From positions 426,564 to 490,563 of the forward strand of contig FOLJ01000003.1 of assembly GCA_900112325.1 (NCBI GenBank): a stretch of DNA of 64,000 nt, given 5' to 3'. Each line of letters begins with the position of its first letter. Positions within the stretch are counted from its first letter, which is position 1. Positions 17,496 through 25,746 of this stretch are shown in pieces. A program made the translations under genes and the position numbers. The stretch is from Micromonospora sediminimaris (GTDB lineage Bacteria; Actinomycetota; Actinomycetes; Mycobacteriales; Micromonosporaceae). A model generated the notes under the pieces. The model was given only the letters and a program-made list of their open reading frames with translations, searched no databases and was not told the DNA's origin.

Positions 17496-19211
17496 ATGGT
17501 GATCCGGCAGGCCACCCCCGAGGTCTCGACGGCGGGCCCGGCGGACGCCACGAGCGAGGCGACCCGCTACCTGTGCGTGGCGGCGCACACCGACGACACG
17601 TTCGCCGACTCGGCCCTGTCCGAGGTCCTCGACGACGAACTTCGGGCGGTGGCGCCCTCGGTCGGCTTCGACCTGACCACCGTGCTGCGGCACTGCCTTG
17701 AGGCACGTCAGCGGCGCATCCGTCGCGATGCCGGCCTGCTCATCGCCGGCAGCATGGCCCTGCTGCTGGCGCCGCTGTGGACGCTGCTGGCCGCGGCGGT
17801 GCTGGCGGTCGGCATGTCGCTGACCCGGGCCAACCGGAACGGCCCGCTGGCCTCGGCGGCGGCACTGGTCGCGACGATCGTGGTGTCGCTGTGGCTGGTG
17901 GCGCAGTTCGCCGGGGTGCAGACCGACGAGGACGGCACGCTCGACTGGATGATCGGCCTGCCCTGGCTGGCGCTGGTGGCCGGGCTGCTCGCGTACCTGA
18001 TCCTCGTGCTGCACCTGCTGGGCACCCGGCAGCTGCTGGTGCAACGGCTGCGGCGCGGTCACTTCCAGCCCGCGTCGCCCGAAACCGGCCCGGTGCCGCA
18101 GCGCCACGCGGCCCGCCTGGCCCAGCTCGACACCGCGCAGCACGGCAACGTGACGATCTACAGCGGGTACACCCCGTTCGTGGGGCACGGCGCACCGGTG
18201 GCCGGCTGGTCGTTCGCCCTGCCCATCCACCGGGCCGAACAGCACCTGCCCGAACCGGCGACGGCGGTCACCGACGACGACCCGGACGCCACCGTACAGT
18301 TCGCCGTGGTGGATCTGATCGACCACGTGCGGCAACGACTGGCGGCGATCCGGCTCGACCCGGCCGGCGACCCGGAGCTGAATCCGGAACGGCTCGCCGG
18401 GCTGGTGCTTGAGGATCGGGTCTTCGTGCACGGCGGTCTGCTGACCGACGATCCGCAGCTGCTGCCCGAGCGCAGCCGGATGCCCCGGCAACGCTGGTCC
18501 GACGAGCGGCTGCGAGCGGTGGCGAGCCGGCCGCAGGGCGCCGCCCGACACTTTCTGGGCGCTCTGGTGCCGTCCTGGGGCGGCGAGGTGGTGGCCTGCA
18601 CGTTCCTGCACTTCTCCACCGATGGTCGGGTGCTCTACCTGGAGTGCGCCCGGACGTTGCTGGAGCCGCCCCGCATCGAGTACCACGACGTGGACCGGCT
18701 GACCGAGTGGATCCCGGTGCGCCAGTTCGTCCAGTTGTTCACCGCCGCCGCCGAGCAGTTGGTGCGTACCGCCTTCGGCGCGCCGGTGCGCCTGGTACGC
18801 GACGGCGTCCGGGTGGTGCGTCACCAGATCCGGCAGTCGCGGTCCCGCCGGATGGCCCGCGAGGACCTCGGCTACGACTACGGCGCCCGGGCCGGGGTGC
18901 GGGAGCTGGCCACCGGCACCACCTACCACAACTACTTTCAGGTGCTCGACGCCGCGAAGCATCTCAAGGTGGTCGAGCGGCACGTGCTGGCCGCCATCGT
19001 CGACTTCCTGGAGGACAAGGGTGTGGACACCGCCGAGTTCCGCACCCGGCAAACCATGATCCTCAATCAGGGTGTGATCCAGACCGGCGGCCTCAGCGTC
19101 GTCGGCAACCAGGCGGTGGGCGCCGGCGCGCGGGCGGAGCAGCAGACCACCACGGAACAGCCGGCACCACAGGGCACGAGCCGTCGAGCCGGCACCGGGA
19201 GGCCGTCATGA
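17496..19211 (+). CDS. Unrecognised membrane protein with GNQAVG tail, cassette gene 2
   Basis: This 571-residue protein is not recognised. It has a cytoplasmic N terminus, three hydrophobic segments (about residues 83–107, 121–145 and 152–172), then a soluble region of some 350 residues that includes YSGYTPFVGHGAPVAGWSFALPIHRA, VEDLI/DHV-rich helices and ATGTTYHNYFQVLDAAKHLKVVERHVLAAIVDFLEDKG. The last 50 residues begin MILNQGVIQTGGLSVVGNQAVGAGARA and are followed by a Q/T/P-rich tail. The GNQAVG tag recurs at the N terminus of the next gene product. Its TGA overlaps that gene's ATG (ATGA), so the two are translationally coupled. Confidence 0.75.
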   Translation: MVIRQATPEVSTAGPADATSEATRYLCVAAHTDDTFADSALSEVLDDELRAVAPSVGFDLTTVLRHCLEARQRRIRRDAGLLIAGSMALLLAPLWTLLAAAVLAVGMSLTRANRNGPLASAAALVATIVVSLWLVAQFAGVQTDEDGTLDWMIGLPWLALVAGLLAYLILVLHLLGTRQLLVQRLRRGHFQPASPETGPVPQRHAARLAQLDTAQHGNVTIYSGYTPFVGHGAPVAGWSFALPIHRAEQHLPEPATAVTDDDPDATVQFAVVDLIDHVRQRLAAIRLDPAGDPELNPERLAGLVLEDRVFVHGGLLTDDPQLLPERSRMPRQRWSDERLRAVASRPQGAARHFLGALVPSWGGEVVACTFLHFSTDGRVLYLECARTLLEPPRIEYHDVDRLTEWIPVRQFVQLFTAAAEQLVRTAFGAPVRLVRDGVRVVRHQIRQSRSRRMAREDLGYDYGARAGVRELATGTTYHNYFQVLDAAKHLKVVERHVLAAIVDFLEDKGVDTAEFRTRQTMILNQGVIQTGGLSVVGNQAVGAGARAEQQTTTEQPAPQGTSRRAGTGRPS

Positions 19212-19573
19212 CCACGTCCGACAACTCGATCAACTTCGGGATCCAGCAGTCGGGTGGGGTGAGCCAGGTCGGCAACCAGGCGGTGGGTCCGGGAGCGCAC
19301 GCGGTCGGTGGGACGTTGTGGGCCACCGCGCCGGGGGTGGACGTGCCGGCGCTGGTGGCCCAGCTGGTACAGACCCTCGACCAGCACCGTGACGAGCTGC
19401 CGGAGCCGGCTCGGGCGGTGGCCGCGGAACTGCGGGTCCAGCTGGCACGGCCGGATCCGGAACCGGCCCGGGTGACGGCGCTGTTGCAGCGCCTGGCGGC
19501 CCTGGCCGCGCCGGTGGCGCCGGTGGCCTCGGCCGTGACCGAGGTGTTGCGGGCCGTGCAGCAGGCGACCTGA
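19208..19573 (+). CDS. Small GNQAVG-tagged helical protein, cassette gene 3
   Basis: The product has 121 residues: an N-terminal tag (residues 6–30) reading SINFGIQQSGGVSQVGNQ then AVGPGAHAVGG, and a C-terminal helical region (LVAQLVQTLDQHRDELPEPARAVAAELRVQL … VTALLQRLAALAAPVAPVASAVTEVLRAVQQ). The tag repeats that of the preceding protein; 20 bp of DNA (19101–19120 and 19268–19287) are identical. Glycine/asparagine-rich tags followed by a small helical domain occur in many actinobacterial proteins of unknown role (DUF5955-like in shape), and some conflict-system proteins have similar tags. No function is assigned. Confidence 0.75.
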   Translation: MTTSDNSINFGIQQSGGVSQVGNQAVGPGAHAVGGTLWATAPGVDVPALVAQLVQTLDQHRDELPEPARAVAAELRVQLARPDPEPARVTALLQRLAALAAPVAPVASAVTEVLRAVQQAT

Positions 19574-19576
19574 GGC

Positions 19577-20356
19577 TCAGCCGGCGGCGGGGCGGCGCCG
19601 GTGGGCGCGGCTGGGGTCGACCGGCCGGCTGGGGTCGAGGTGGCGGGGGCGGTCGGGTTCGTCCGGCCGCAGCGGGGCCAGGGTCTCGGTGAGCGCGTCG
19701 ATGATCCGGTCGGTGGCCTGTCGGGCCGCGCCCGGCGTGCCACGGGTCACCTCGGCCAGGTCCACCGGGTCGCCGAAGTGCACCCGTACGGTGGGGCGGC
19801 GCACCAGCGCCCGGGCGACGCCGCGCAGCATCCCTTTCGGGGCCTGGTAGGGCAGCACCTCGTGGGATCCCCACTGGGCGAGGGGAATCACGGGCGCGCC
19901 GCAGGCCAGGGCGAGGCGGGCGGCGCCGGTCTTGCCGCGTTCGGGCCACATGCCCGGGTCCAGGCCGATACGTCCCTCCGGGTAGACCAGGATCGGTGCG
20001 CCGGCGGCGACCGCGGCGGCGGCATCGTCCAGGGCCCGGTGTACGCCACTGGTGCCCCGGTCGACCCGGATGTGCCCGGCGCTGCGCATCGCGGTCCCGA
20101 TCAGCGGGGCCCGGAACAGCCCGCCGGTGGCCATGATCCTGGGTGCCACCCGGCGGGCCCGGCAGGCCGCGGCGAGCACGATCGGGTCGAACGGGCTGAT
20201 GTGGTTGGCGGCCAGGATCAGCGGCCCGCCACGCAACCGGGCCGGGATGTCGCCGGTGACCTCCAGCCGGGCCAGCGTCCCGACGACGACGCGGGCCAGC
20301 AGCAACGCGACGCGCCAGATCAGCGGCGGACGCCAGGGGGAGTGGGCTGCTTCCAT
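19577..20356 (-). CDS. 1-acyl-sn-glycerol-3-phosphate acyltransferase-like (PlsC family)
   Basis: The enzyme family transfers a fatty acyl chain to lysophosphatidate or related acceptors in membrane lipid synthesis. The 259-residue protein has the catalytic NHISPFDPIVL motif (NHxxxxD) at about residues 51–61, a second block RIMATGGLFRAPLIGTAMRSAGHIRVDRG and the EGRIG glycerophosphate-binding motif, with PLAQWGSHEVLP further on. An N-terminal hydrophobic stretch (PPLIWRVALLLARVVVGTLA) suggests membrane association. The ATG at 20356 gives this layout; longer frames add non-conserved residues. The last 40 residues are Pro/Arg/Asp-rich. It is convergent with the GNQAVG cassette, with only 3 bp between stops. 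Confidence 0.85.
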   Translation of the reverse strand: MEAAHSPWRPPLIWRVALLLARVVVGTLARLEVTGDIPARLRGGPLILAANHISPFDPIVLAAACRARRVAPRIMATGGLFRAPLIGTAMRSAGHIRVDRGTSGVHRALDDAAAAVAAGAPILVYPEGRIGLDPGMWPERGKTGAARLALACGAPVIPLAQWGSHEVLPYQAPKGMLRGVARALVRRPTVRVHFGDPVDLAEVTRGTPGAARQATDRIIDALTETLAPLRPDEPDRPRHLDPSRPVDPSRAHRRRPAAG

Positions 20357-20487
20357 CAGCGGGAAATGGTCGCACGGCGGGCGGGCGGCCCGGCGGCCAG
20401 GGCGGGCCGTACGACAGAGGTGAGCAGGGTCATTGGTCCCGGTCCGGTTCGGGCCGGCCGCCTCTGCCAATCCTCGTACGACGCGCT

Positions 20488-20512
20488 GTAGTATTTACTA
20501 CGTCTTGTAGTA
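20488..20512. promoter_or_regulatory. Candidate operator upstream of cydA (three GTAGTA half-sites)
   Basis: Three half-sites alternate in orientation: GTAGTA (20488), TACTAC (20496) and GTAGTA (20507), forming GTAGTA-TT-TACTAC and TACTAC-N5-GTAGTA. They lie 22–46 bp upstream of the cydA start, in unusually AT-rich DNA. The TACTAC/GTAGTA core resembles BlaI/MecI-type operators; the regulator is not in this window. Confidence 0.55.
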
Positions 20513-20533
20513 TGAATAGCCTGGGGGTCGCAG

Positions 20534-21949
20534 GTGGACGCGTTGGACGTCGCCCGCTGGCAGTTCGGTGTCACCACCGTCTACCACTTTCTCTTCGTGC
20601 CGTTGACCATCGGCCTGTCCGTTCTGGTCGCCATCCTGCAGACACTCTGGCACCGCACGGGGGACGAGAAGTACCTCAAGCTCACCAAGTTCTACGGCAA
20701 ACTCTTCCTGATCAACTTCGCCATGGGCGTGGTCACCGGCATCGTGCAGGAGTTCCAGTTCGGCATGAACTGGAGCGACTACTCCCGCTTCGTCGGCGAC
20801 ATCTTCGGCGCGCCCCTGGCCATCGAGGCCCTTGTCGCGTTCTTCCTCGAATCCACATTCATCGGACTGTGGATCTTCGGCTGGGACCGACTACCCAAAC
20901 GCCTGCACCTGGCCAGCATCTGGGCCGCCGCCATCGGCACCAACCTGTCGGCGTACTTCATCCTCGCCGCGAACTCGTTCATGCAGAACCCGGTCGGCTA
21001 CCGCTACAACCCGGACACCGGTCGCGCCGAACTGACCGACTTCCTCGCCGTGCTGACCAACAAGGTCGCCCTGATCACCTTTCCGCACACCATCGCCGGC
21101 GCCTTCCTGGTCGCCGGGTCGCTGCTGGTGGCCGTCGCCCTGTGGCACCTCATCCGCCACCGCGACAGCGCCGACACCCCCGCCTACCGCTTCGCCGCCC
21201 GCTTCGGCTCCTGGGTCACCCTGATCTCCGCCACCGTCGTGGTCATCACCGGCGACATCCAAGGCAAGATCATGACGCAGGTGCAGCCGATGAAGATGGC
21301 CGCCGCCGAAGGGCTCTACGCCACCGAGAGCCCCGCGTCGTTCTCCGTACTGACCGTCGGCAGCCTCGACGGCAGCCGCGAACTGTTCGCCCTCAAGATC
21401 CCGTACCTGCTGTCCTACCTCGGCACCGGCGACCCCAACGGCACCGTGCAGGGCATCAACGACCTCCAGGCCCGCTACAGCGCCCAGTACGGCGCCGGCA
21501 GCTACACCCCGATCATCCCGGTCACCTACTGGAGCTTCCGGCTCATGATCGGCTTCGGGCTCGCCGCCGCCGCCATCGCCCTGCTGGTGCTCTGGACCCA
21601 GCGCAGAGGCCGCGCCGTCCCGAACAGCAAATGGCTGCTGCGCGCCGGCCTGGCCATGCCGATCCTGCCGCTGCTGGCCAACTCCTTCGGTTGGATCTTC
21701 ACCGAGATGGGCCGCCAGCCCTGGATCGTCTTCGGCGAGATGCTCACCCGCGACGGCGTGTCCCGCAGCGTCTCCCTGACCGAGGTGCTCACCTCCTTCA
21801 CCGCCTTCACCCTCATCTACGCCGTCCTCGCCGTCATCGAGGTGAAACTGCTGATCCGTTACGCCAAGGCCGGCGTACCAGACGTCACCCCGGCCCCCGA
21901 ACCCGACGACACCGACGACGCCGAGCGCCCGCTCGCCTTCGCCTACTGA
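20534..21949 (+). CDS. cydA: Cytochrome bd ubiquinol oxidase subunit I
   Basis: CydA carries haems b558, b595 and d and oxidises quinol at the outer face of the membrane, reducing oxygen to water with high affinity. The 471-residue protein starts MDALDVARWQFGVTTVYHFLFVPLTIGLS, with the haem-ligand-bearing first helices, followed by FAMGVVTGIVQEFQFGMNW, FFLESTFIGLWIFGWDRLP, and the conserved GWIFTEMGRQPW near residue 395. The quinol loop is short, as in the non-proteobacterial subfamily. GTG start at 20534 with GGGGG a few bases upstream. cydB follows after 15 bp; cydDC, needed for assembly, is not in the window. Confidence 0.95.
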   Translation: MDALDVARWQFGVTTVYHFLFVPLTIGLSVLVAILQTLWHRTGDEKYLKLTKFYGKLFLINFAMGVVTGIVQEFQFGMNWSDYSRFVGDIFGAPLAIEALVAFFLESTFIGLWIFGWDRLPKRLHLASIWAAAIGTNLSAYFILAANSFMQNPVGYRYNPDTGRAELTDFLAVLTNKVALITFPHTIAGAFLVAGSLLVAVALWHLIRHRDSADTPAYRFAARFGSWVTLISATVVVITGDIQGKIMTQVQPMKMAAAEGLYATESPASFSVLTVGSLDGSRELFALKIPYLLSYLGTGDPNGTVQGINDLQARYSAQYGAGSYTPIIPVTYWSFRLMIGFGLAAAAIALLVLWTQRRGRAVPNSKWLLRAGLAMPILPLLANSFGWIFTEMGRQPWIVFGEMLTRDGVSRSVSLTEVLTSFTAFTLIYAVLAVIEVKLLIRYAKAGVPDVTPAPEPDDTDDAERPLAFAY

Positions 21950-21964
21950 GTCCGGAGCCCCACC

Positions 21965-22963
21965 GTGGAACTGACCACCATCTGGTTTCTCCTCGTCGCC
22001 GTGCTGTTCACCGGCTACTTCATCCTCGAAGGCTTCGACTTCGGCGTCGGCATGCTGCTGCCCGTGCTCGGCCGCGACGACAAGGAACGCCGCGTCATGA
22101 TCAACACGATCGGGCCGGTCTGGGACGGCAACGAGGTCTGGCTGATCACCGCCGGAGGCGCCATGTTCGCCGCCTTCCCCGAGTGGTACGCCACCCTCTT
22201 CTCCGGCTTCTACCTGCCCCTGCTGCTCATCCTGCTGGCCCTGATCGCCCGCGGCGTCGCCTTCGAATACCGCCACAAGCGTCCCGAGGCGTCCTGGAAA
22301 CGCCGCTGGGACAACGCCATCTTCTTCGGCTCACTCGTCCCGGCCATCCTGTGGGGCGTGGCGTTCGCCAACATCCTGCGCGGCGTGCCGCTGGACGCCG
22401 ACCACGAGTACGTCGGCGGACTGCTCAACCTGCTCAACCCGTACGCCCTGCTCGGCGGCGCGACCACCGCGGCGCTGTTCGCCACCCACGGCGCCGTCTT
22501 CGTCGCCCTCAAGACCGTCGGCGACATCCGCGCCCGGGCCGCCGCGCTCGCCGTGCGCCTGGGCGTGGCCGCGGCGGTCCTCGCGGTGGCCTTCCTGAGC
22601 TGGACCCTGACCATCCGCTCCAGCACGGCCGCCGTCGTGCTCGCCGTCGCCGCCGCGCTCGCCCTGCTCGGCGGTCTCGCCGCCGCCACGGTACGCCGGG
22701 AGGGCTGGGCCTTCACCGGCACCGCCGCCGCGATCGGCCTGGCCGTGGCCACCCTGTTCGCCGCCCTGTTCCCGAACGTGCTGCCCTCCACGCTGGACCC
22801 CGCCGGCACACTCACCGCCACCAACGCCGCCTCCACCCCCTACACCCTCACGATCATGACCTGGGTGGCGGTGTTCTTCACCCCGATCGTGCTGGCCTAC
22901 CAGGGCTGGACCTACTGGGTCTTCCGCAAGCGCATAGGCGTGGCCCACATCCCGCAGCACTGA
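21965..22963 (+). CDS. cydB: Cytochrome bd ubiquinol oxidase subunit II
   Basis: CydB is the second structural subunit of cytochrome bd oxidase and stabilises the haem-binding subunit. The 332-residue protein is polytopic (about eight or nine helices) and begins MELTTIWFLLVAVLFTGYFILEGFDFGVGMLLPVLGRDDKERRVMINTIGPVWDGNEVWL, a conserved CydB N terminus. Further hallmarks are FYLPLLLILLALIARGVAFEYRHK and the final MTWVAVFFTPIVLAYQGWTYWVFRKRI. It is 15 bp downstream of cydA and ends just before a hairpin shared with the convergent MarR gene. Confidence 0.94.
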   Translation: MELTTIWFLLVAVLFTGYFILEGFDFGVGMLLPVLGRDDKERRVMINTIGPVWDGNEVWLITAGGAMFAAFPEWYATLFSGFYLPLLLILLALIARGVAFEYRHKRPEASWKRRWDNAIFFGSLVPAILWGVAFANILRGVPLDADHEYVGGLLNLLNPYALLGGATTAALFATHGAVFVALKTVGDIRARAAALAVRLGVAAAVLAVAFLSWTLTIRSSTAAVVLAVAAALALLGGLAAATVRREGWAFTGTAAAIGLAVATLFAALFPNVLPSTLDPAGTLTATNAASTPYTLTIMTWVAVFFTPIVLAYQGWTYWVFRKRIGVAHIPQH

Positions 22964-22971
22964 CCGGCCGG

Positions 22972-23005
22972 CGGGCGGAATCCGGGAAAACCCGGGCCCC
23001 GCCCG
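22972..23005. terminator. Hairpin between cydB and a convergent MarR gene
   Basis: Outer stem CGGGCGG (22972–22978) pairs with 22999–23005, and inner stem CCGGG (22982–22986) pairs with 22991–22995 around an AAAA loop. It lies between the stops of convergent genes and could act in both directions. Confidence 0.65.
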
Positions 23006-23443
23006 TCACGCCGCCGCCAGGGTCTGCTCGGCGCGGCGGCGCACCACCTCCAGCACCCGCGCCGCCGCCGCGAGGTCGTCGGTCGGAAGATCGGCCCACA
23101 GCCGGGCGCCGATCTCGGCGGAAGCCGCGGCGACCAACTGCTGCGTGTGCCGCCCGGTCGGGGTCAGCGCGACCCGGGAGGCGTCGGAGGGCAGCGGCGC
23201 CACAAGCGTCGCCGCGATCAACTCGGCAAGCGTGGCGTACGCCGACGCGGTCGACACCTGCATCGCGTCGACCAGCCGACGGGCGGCATCGACGCGGGGG
23301 AGCGGAGCATCGGCGGCAGCCAACGCGTTGAGCAGCAACCCCTGCGCGAAGGTCAACCCGAGACGGTCCAGCTCCCGCTCCAGCACCGCCCGGGTGGCGT
23401 AGTGGGTCCGGCCGAGCATCTGCCCGTTGAGGGTGATGGACAT
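23006..23443 (-). CDS. MarR-like transcriptional regulator
   Basis: This 145-residue winged-helix protein has a MarR layout: dimerisation helices at both ends and a DNA-binding core VDAARRLVDAMQVSTASAYATLAELIAATLVAPLPSDASRVALTPTGR (about residues 52–98). The wing is shorter and less charged than in classic MarR proteins. It is transcribed away from a second MarR gene at 23536, and a triple inverted-repeat motif lies between their starts. It contains no cysteine-based redox pair. The ligand is unknown. ATG start at 23443. Confidence 0.8.
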   Translation of the reverse strand: MSITLNGQMLGRTHYATRAVLERELDRLGLTFAQGLLLNALAAADAPLPRVDAARRLVDAMQVSTASAYATLAELIAATLVAPLPSDASRVALTPTGRHTQQLVAAASAEIGARLWADLPTDDLAAAARVLEVVRRRAEQTLAAA

Positions 23444-23458
23444 GTCAACCTCTATTCA

Positions 23459-23514
23459 TTGGTGAAGCCAACGTTGGCGGAGCCAACATACCATCGATCG
23501 TGGGTGCCGCCAAC
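23459..23514. promoter_or_regulatory. Triple operator-like repeat between divergent MarR genes
   Basis: Three related 14-bp sites lie in the intergenic region: TTGGTGAAGCCAAC (23459), TTGGCGGAGCCAAC (23474) and the weaker TGGGTGCCGCCAAC (23501). The middle one is the core of a perfect GTTGGC-GGA-GCCAAC dyad. The first two start 15 bp apart. The position between divergent regulators suggests autoregulation. Confidence 0.65.
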
Positions 23515-23535
23515 GAAATCGCGTACAGTCCCCAC

Positions 23536-23994
23536 ATGGAGCAACCCAGCGCCCCCACACCCAACCGACTGCGCACCACCCCCAGCTGGCTGCTCACCCA
23601 GACCGCCGCCCACGCCACCCGCCTCGTCACCACCGCACTCGCCACCCGCCACGCCCGCGGCTACCACTACCGACTACTGGCCACCCTCGCCGAAACCGGC
23701 CCCGCCAGCCAGGCCGACCTCGGCCGACACAGCGGCATCGACCGCAGCGACATCGTCGCCACCCTCAACGACCTCGCCGACCGCCACCTCGTACGCCGCC
23801 AAGCCGACCCCACCGACCGCCGCCGCAACATCGTCCACATCACACCCGCCGGCCAACGCGAACTCACCCACCTGCAACACGCCCTCGACACCGCCCAGGA
23901 CACCCTGCTCGCCCCACTGAACCCCACCGACCGCCACGAACTCGTCCGCCTGCTCGACCTCCTGCTCACCCACCACAGCGAACCGGAAGGCTGA
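23536..23994 (+). CDS. MarR family transcriptional regulator
   Basis: This 152-residue protein has a canonical MarR core: GYHYRLLATLAETGPASQADLGRHSGIDRSDIVATLNDLADRHLVRRQADPTDRRRNIVHITPAGQ, including the DRRRN wing that contacts the minor groove. It has no cysteine, so it is not an OhrR-type thiol sensor despite preceding an OsmC gene by 2 bp. The ATG at 23536 (MEQPSAPTPNRLR) is favoured over an upstream in-frame ATG at 23500, because the third operator-like site begins at 23501. It presumably regulates the osmC-like gene and perhaps the divergent MarR gene. Confidence 0.87.
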   Translation: MEQPSAPTPNRLRTTPSWLLTQTAAHATRLVTTALATRHARGYHYRLLATLAETGPASQADLGRHSGIDRSDIVATLNDLADRHLVRRQADPTDRRRNIVHITPAGQRELTHLQHALDTAQDTLLAPLNPTDRHELVRLLDLLLTHHSEPEG

Positions 23995-23996
23995 CC

Positions 23997-24464
23997 ATGG
24001 CCCGCACCCACCACTACGCCACCACCGTCACCTGGACCGGCAACCTCGGCACCGGCACCAGCAGCTACCGCGACTACCGACGCGACCACGACATCACCAC
24101 CGACGGCCGCCCACCCATCCCCGGCAGCTCCGACCCCACCTTCCACGGCGACCGCACCCGCTGGAACCCCGAACAACTCCTCCTCGCCGCCCTGTCCCAG
24201 TGCCACATGCTCGCCTACCTGCACCTGTGCGCCGACAAAGGCATCGTCGTCACCGACTACATCGACCACGCCACCGGCACCATGACCACCGACAACACCG
24301 GCAACGGCCACTTCACCGAGGTCACCCTGCGACCCCACGTCACCGTCGCCGACCCCACCACCACCGACATCGCCACCGCCCTGCACGACGACGCCCACCA
24401 CACCTGCTTCATCGCCAACTCGGTCAACTTCCCGGTCCGCCACCACCCCGTCACCACCACCTGA
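23997..24464 (+). CDS. OsmC family protein
   Basis: OsmC/Ohr proteins are thiol peroxidases that reduce organic hydroperoxides. The 155-residue protein has the conserved LLLAALSQCHMLAYLHLCADKG, with Cys69 as the likely peroxidatic residue, and HHTCFIANSVNFPV with Cys137 as the resolving residue. A third cysteine (Cys78) lies nearby. Sequence context (PEQLLLAALSQCHM) is of the OsmC rather than the Ohr branch, so the physiological substrate is uncertain. It begins 2 bp after the MarR gene stop, so the pair is an operon in which the regulator probably controls its own peroxidase. Confidence 0.87.
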   Translation: MARTHHYATTVTWTGNLGTGTSSYRDYRRDHDITTDGRPPIPGSSDPTFHGDRTRWNPEQLLLAALSQCHMLAYLHLCADKGIVVTDYIDHATGTMTTDNTGNGHFTEVTLRPHVTVADPTTTDIATALHDDAHHTCFIANSVNFPVRHHPVTTT

Positions 24465-24516
24465 ACCCACCGGAAAATCCCGTCGACCCCACCACCACGA
24501 CCGCTATCGTCGGCCC

Positions 24517-25683
24517 GTGCCCGACGTGCGTGAACTCACCCCCGACGACCTGAACGACGCCTGGCAACTCGGCCGGCTCGCCTTCGGCTCCGACCCGCAA
24601 CCACCCCCACCACCAAACCCCACCGGCCGAACCGCCCACGGTGCCTTCGACCCCACCGGAAAACTCATCGGCAAAGCCATCGACCTGCACGACGAACAAT
24701 GGTGGAGCGGACACGCCGTACCTGCCGCCGACGTCGCCGGCGTCGCCGTCGCCCCCGAAGCACGCGGCACCGGAGTGGGCCGAGCCCTACTGACCACCCT
24801 GCTCCGCCACGCCCACGACCGCGGCGCCGCCGTCAGCACGCTGTTCCCCACCACCGCCGCCCCCTACCGCGCCTGCGGCTGGGAGATCACCGGCCAACTA
24901 CGCACCCTCGACCTACCCACCGCCACCCTGCCCCGACACCGCCCCGACCCACGGCTGACCATCCGCGCCGGCACCAGCGCCGACCTGCCCGCCACCGCCG
25001 AGCTCTACCAACGCGTCGCCCACCACCGCAACGGCCTGCTCACCCGCACCCACCGCCGGTTCACCGCCACCGACGAACTGCCCTACGACGGGCTCACCCT
25101 CGTCGAACACGACAGCCAACTGGTCGGCTACGCCGGCTGGGACCGAGGCCGCGGCTACGGCCCCGACGCCGTACTCACCGTCGAAGACATCCTCGCCACC
25201 ACCGCCGACGCCGCCCAAGCCCTCGTCGGCACCCTCGCCAGCTGGTACAGCGTCACCCCGACCCTGCGCGTGACCCCGCTACCCGACGACACCGTCAGCA
25301 CCCACCTGCCCCTGGAACGCGCCCGCGAACACGAACGCGAAGCCTGGATGCACCGACCCGTCGACATCGTCCGCGCCGTACAGGCCCGCGGCTGGCCCAC
25401 CCACACCCACGGCCAGGTCACCTTCACCCTCACCGACGACCTCGCCGACTGGAACACCGGCACCTGGCAACTCACCGTCGCCGACGGCCACGCCGACCTG
25501 CACCGCACCACCACCGACGCCGACCTGCACCTGACCGTACGCGGCTTCGCCCGCCTCTACACCGGCACCGGCACCGCCCGCACCCTCGCCGAAGCCGGAC
25601 TGCTGCACCACCGCACACCCGACCCCGCCGCCCTGGACCTGCTCGCCGCCGGACCCACCGCCCACCTCATCGACTACTTCTGA
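24517..25683 (+). CDS. GNAT N-acetyltransferase, Eis-like
   Basis: The product of 388 residues resembles the Eis family: an N-terminal GNAT domain with the acetyl-CoA-binding segment VAGVAVAPEARGTGVGRALLTTLLRHAHDRG (about residues 72–102), a second GNAT-like domain, and a C-terminal SCP2-like lipid-binding domain (TFTLTDDLADWNTGTWQLTVADGHADLHRTTTDADLHLTVRGFARLYTG). Eis proteins are hexameric acetyltransferases that modify amines, including aminoglycosides in some species; the substrate here is unknown. The chain ends in a short hydrophobic tail (HLIDYF). GTG start at 24517, 52 bp after the OsmC gene. A strong hairpin follows. Confidence 0.85.
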   Translation: MPDVRELTPDDLNDAWQLGRLAFGSDPQPPPPPNPTGRTAHGAFDPTGKLIGKAIDLHDEQWWSGHAVPAADVAGVAVAPEARGTGVGRALLTTLLRHAHDRGAAVSTLFPTTAAPYRACGWEITGQLRTLDLPTATLPRHRPDPRLTIRAGTSADLPATAELYQRVAHHRNGLLTRTHRRFTATDELPYDGLTLVEHDSQLVGYAGWDRGRGYGPDAVLTVEDILATTADAAQALVGTLASWYSVTPTLRVTPLPDDTVSTHLPLERAREHEREAWMHRPVDIVRAVQARGWPTHTHGQVTFTLTDDLADWNTGTWQLTVADGHADLHRTTTDADLHLTVRGFARLYTGTGTARTLAEAGLLHHRTPDPAALDLLAAGPTAHLIDYF

Positions 25684-25694
25684 CAAACGCCGAC

Positions 25695-25727
25695 GGCCCG
25701 GCCCGGCAGGGGATGCCGGACCGGGCC
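25695..25727. terminator. Bidirectional hairpin terminator
   Basis: A 14-bp stem with one mismatch (25695–25708 with 25714–25727) encloses a 5-nt loop. It is placed between the convergent acetyltransferase gene (stop 25683) and the hypothetical gene ending at 25747. Confidence 0.7.
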
Positions 25728-25746
25728 ACCGATCGGATCGAAACCC

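Noticed and set aside
20512..23331. A 939-codon frame across cydA and cydB
   Set aside because: It is the Arg/His-rich alternate reading of two clear cytochrome bd genes.
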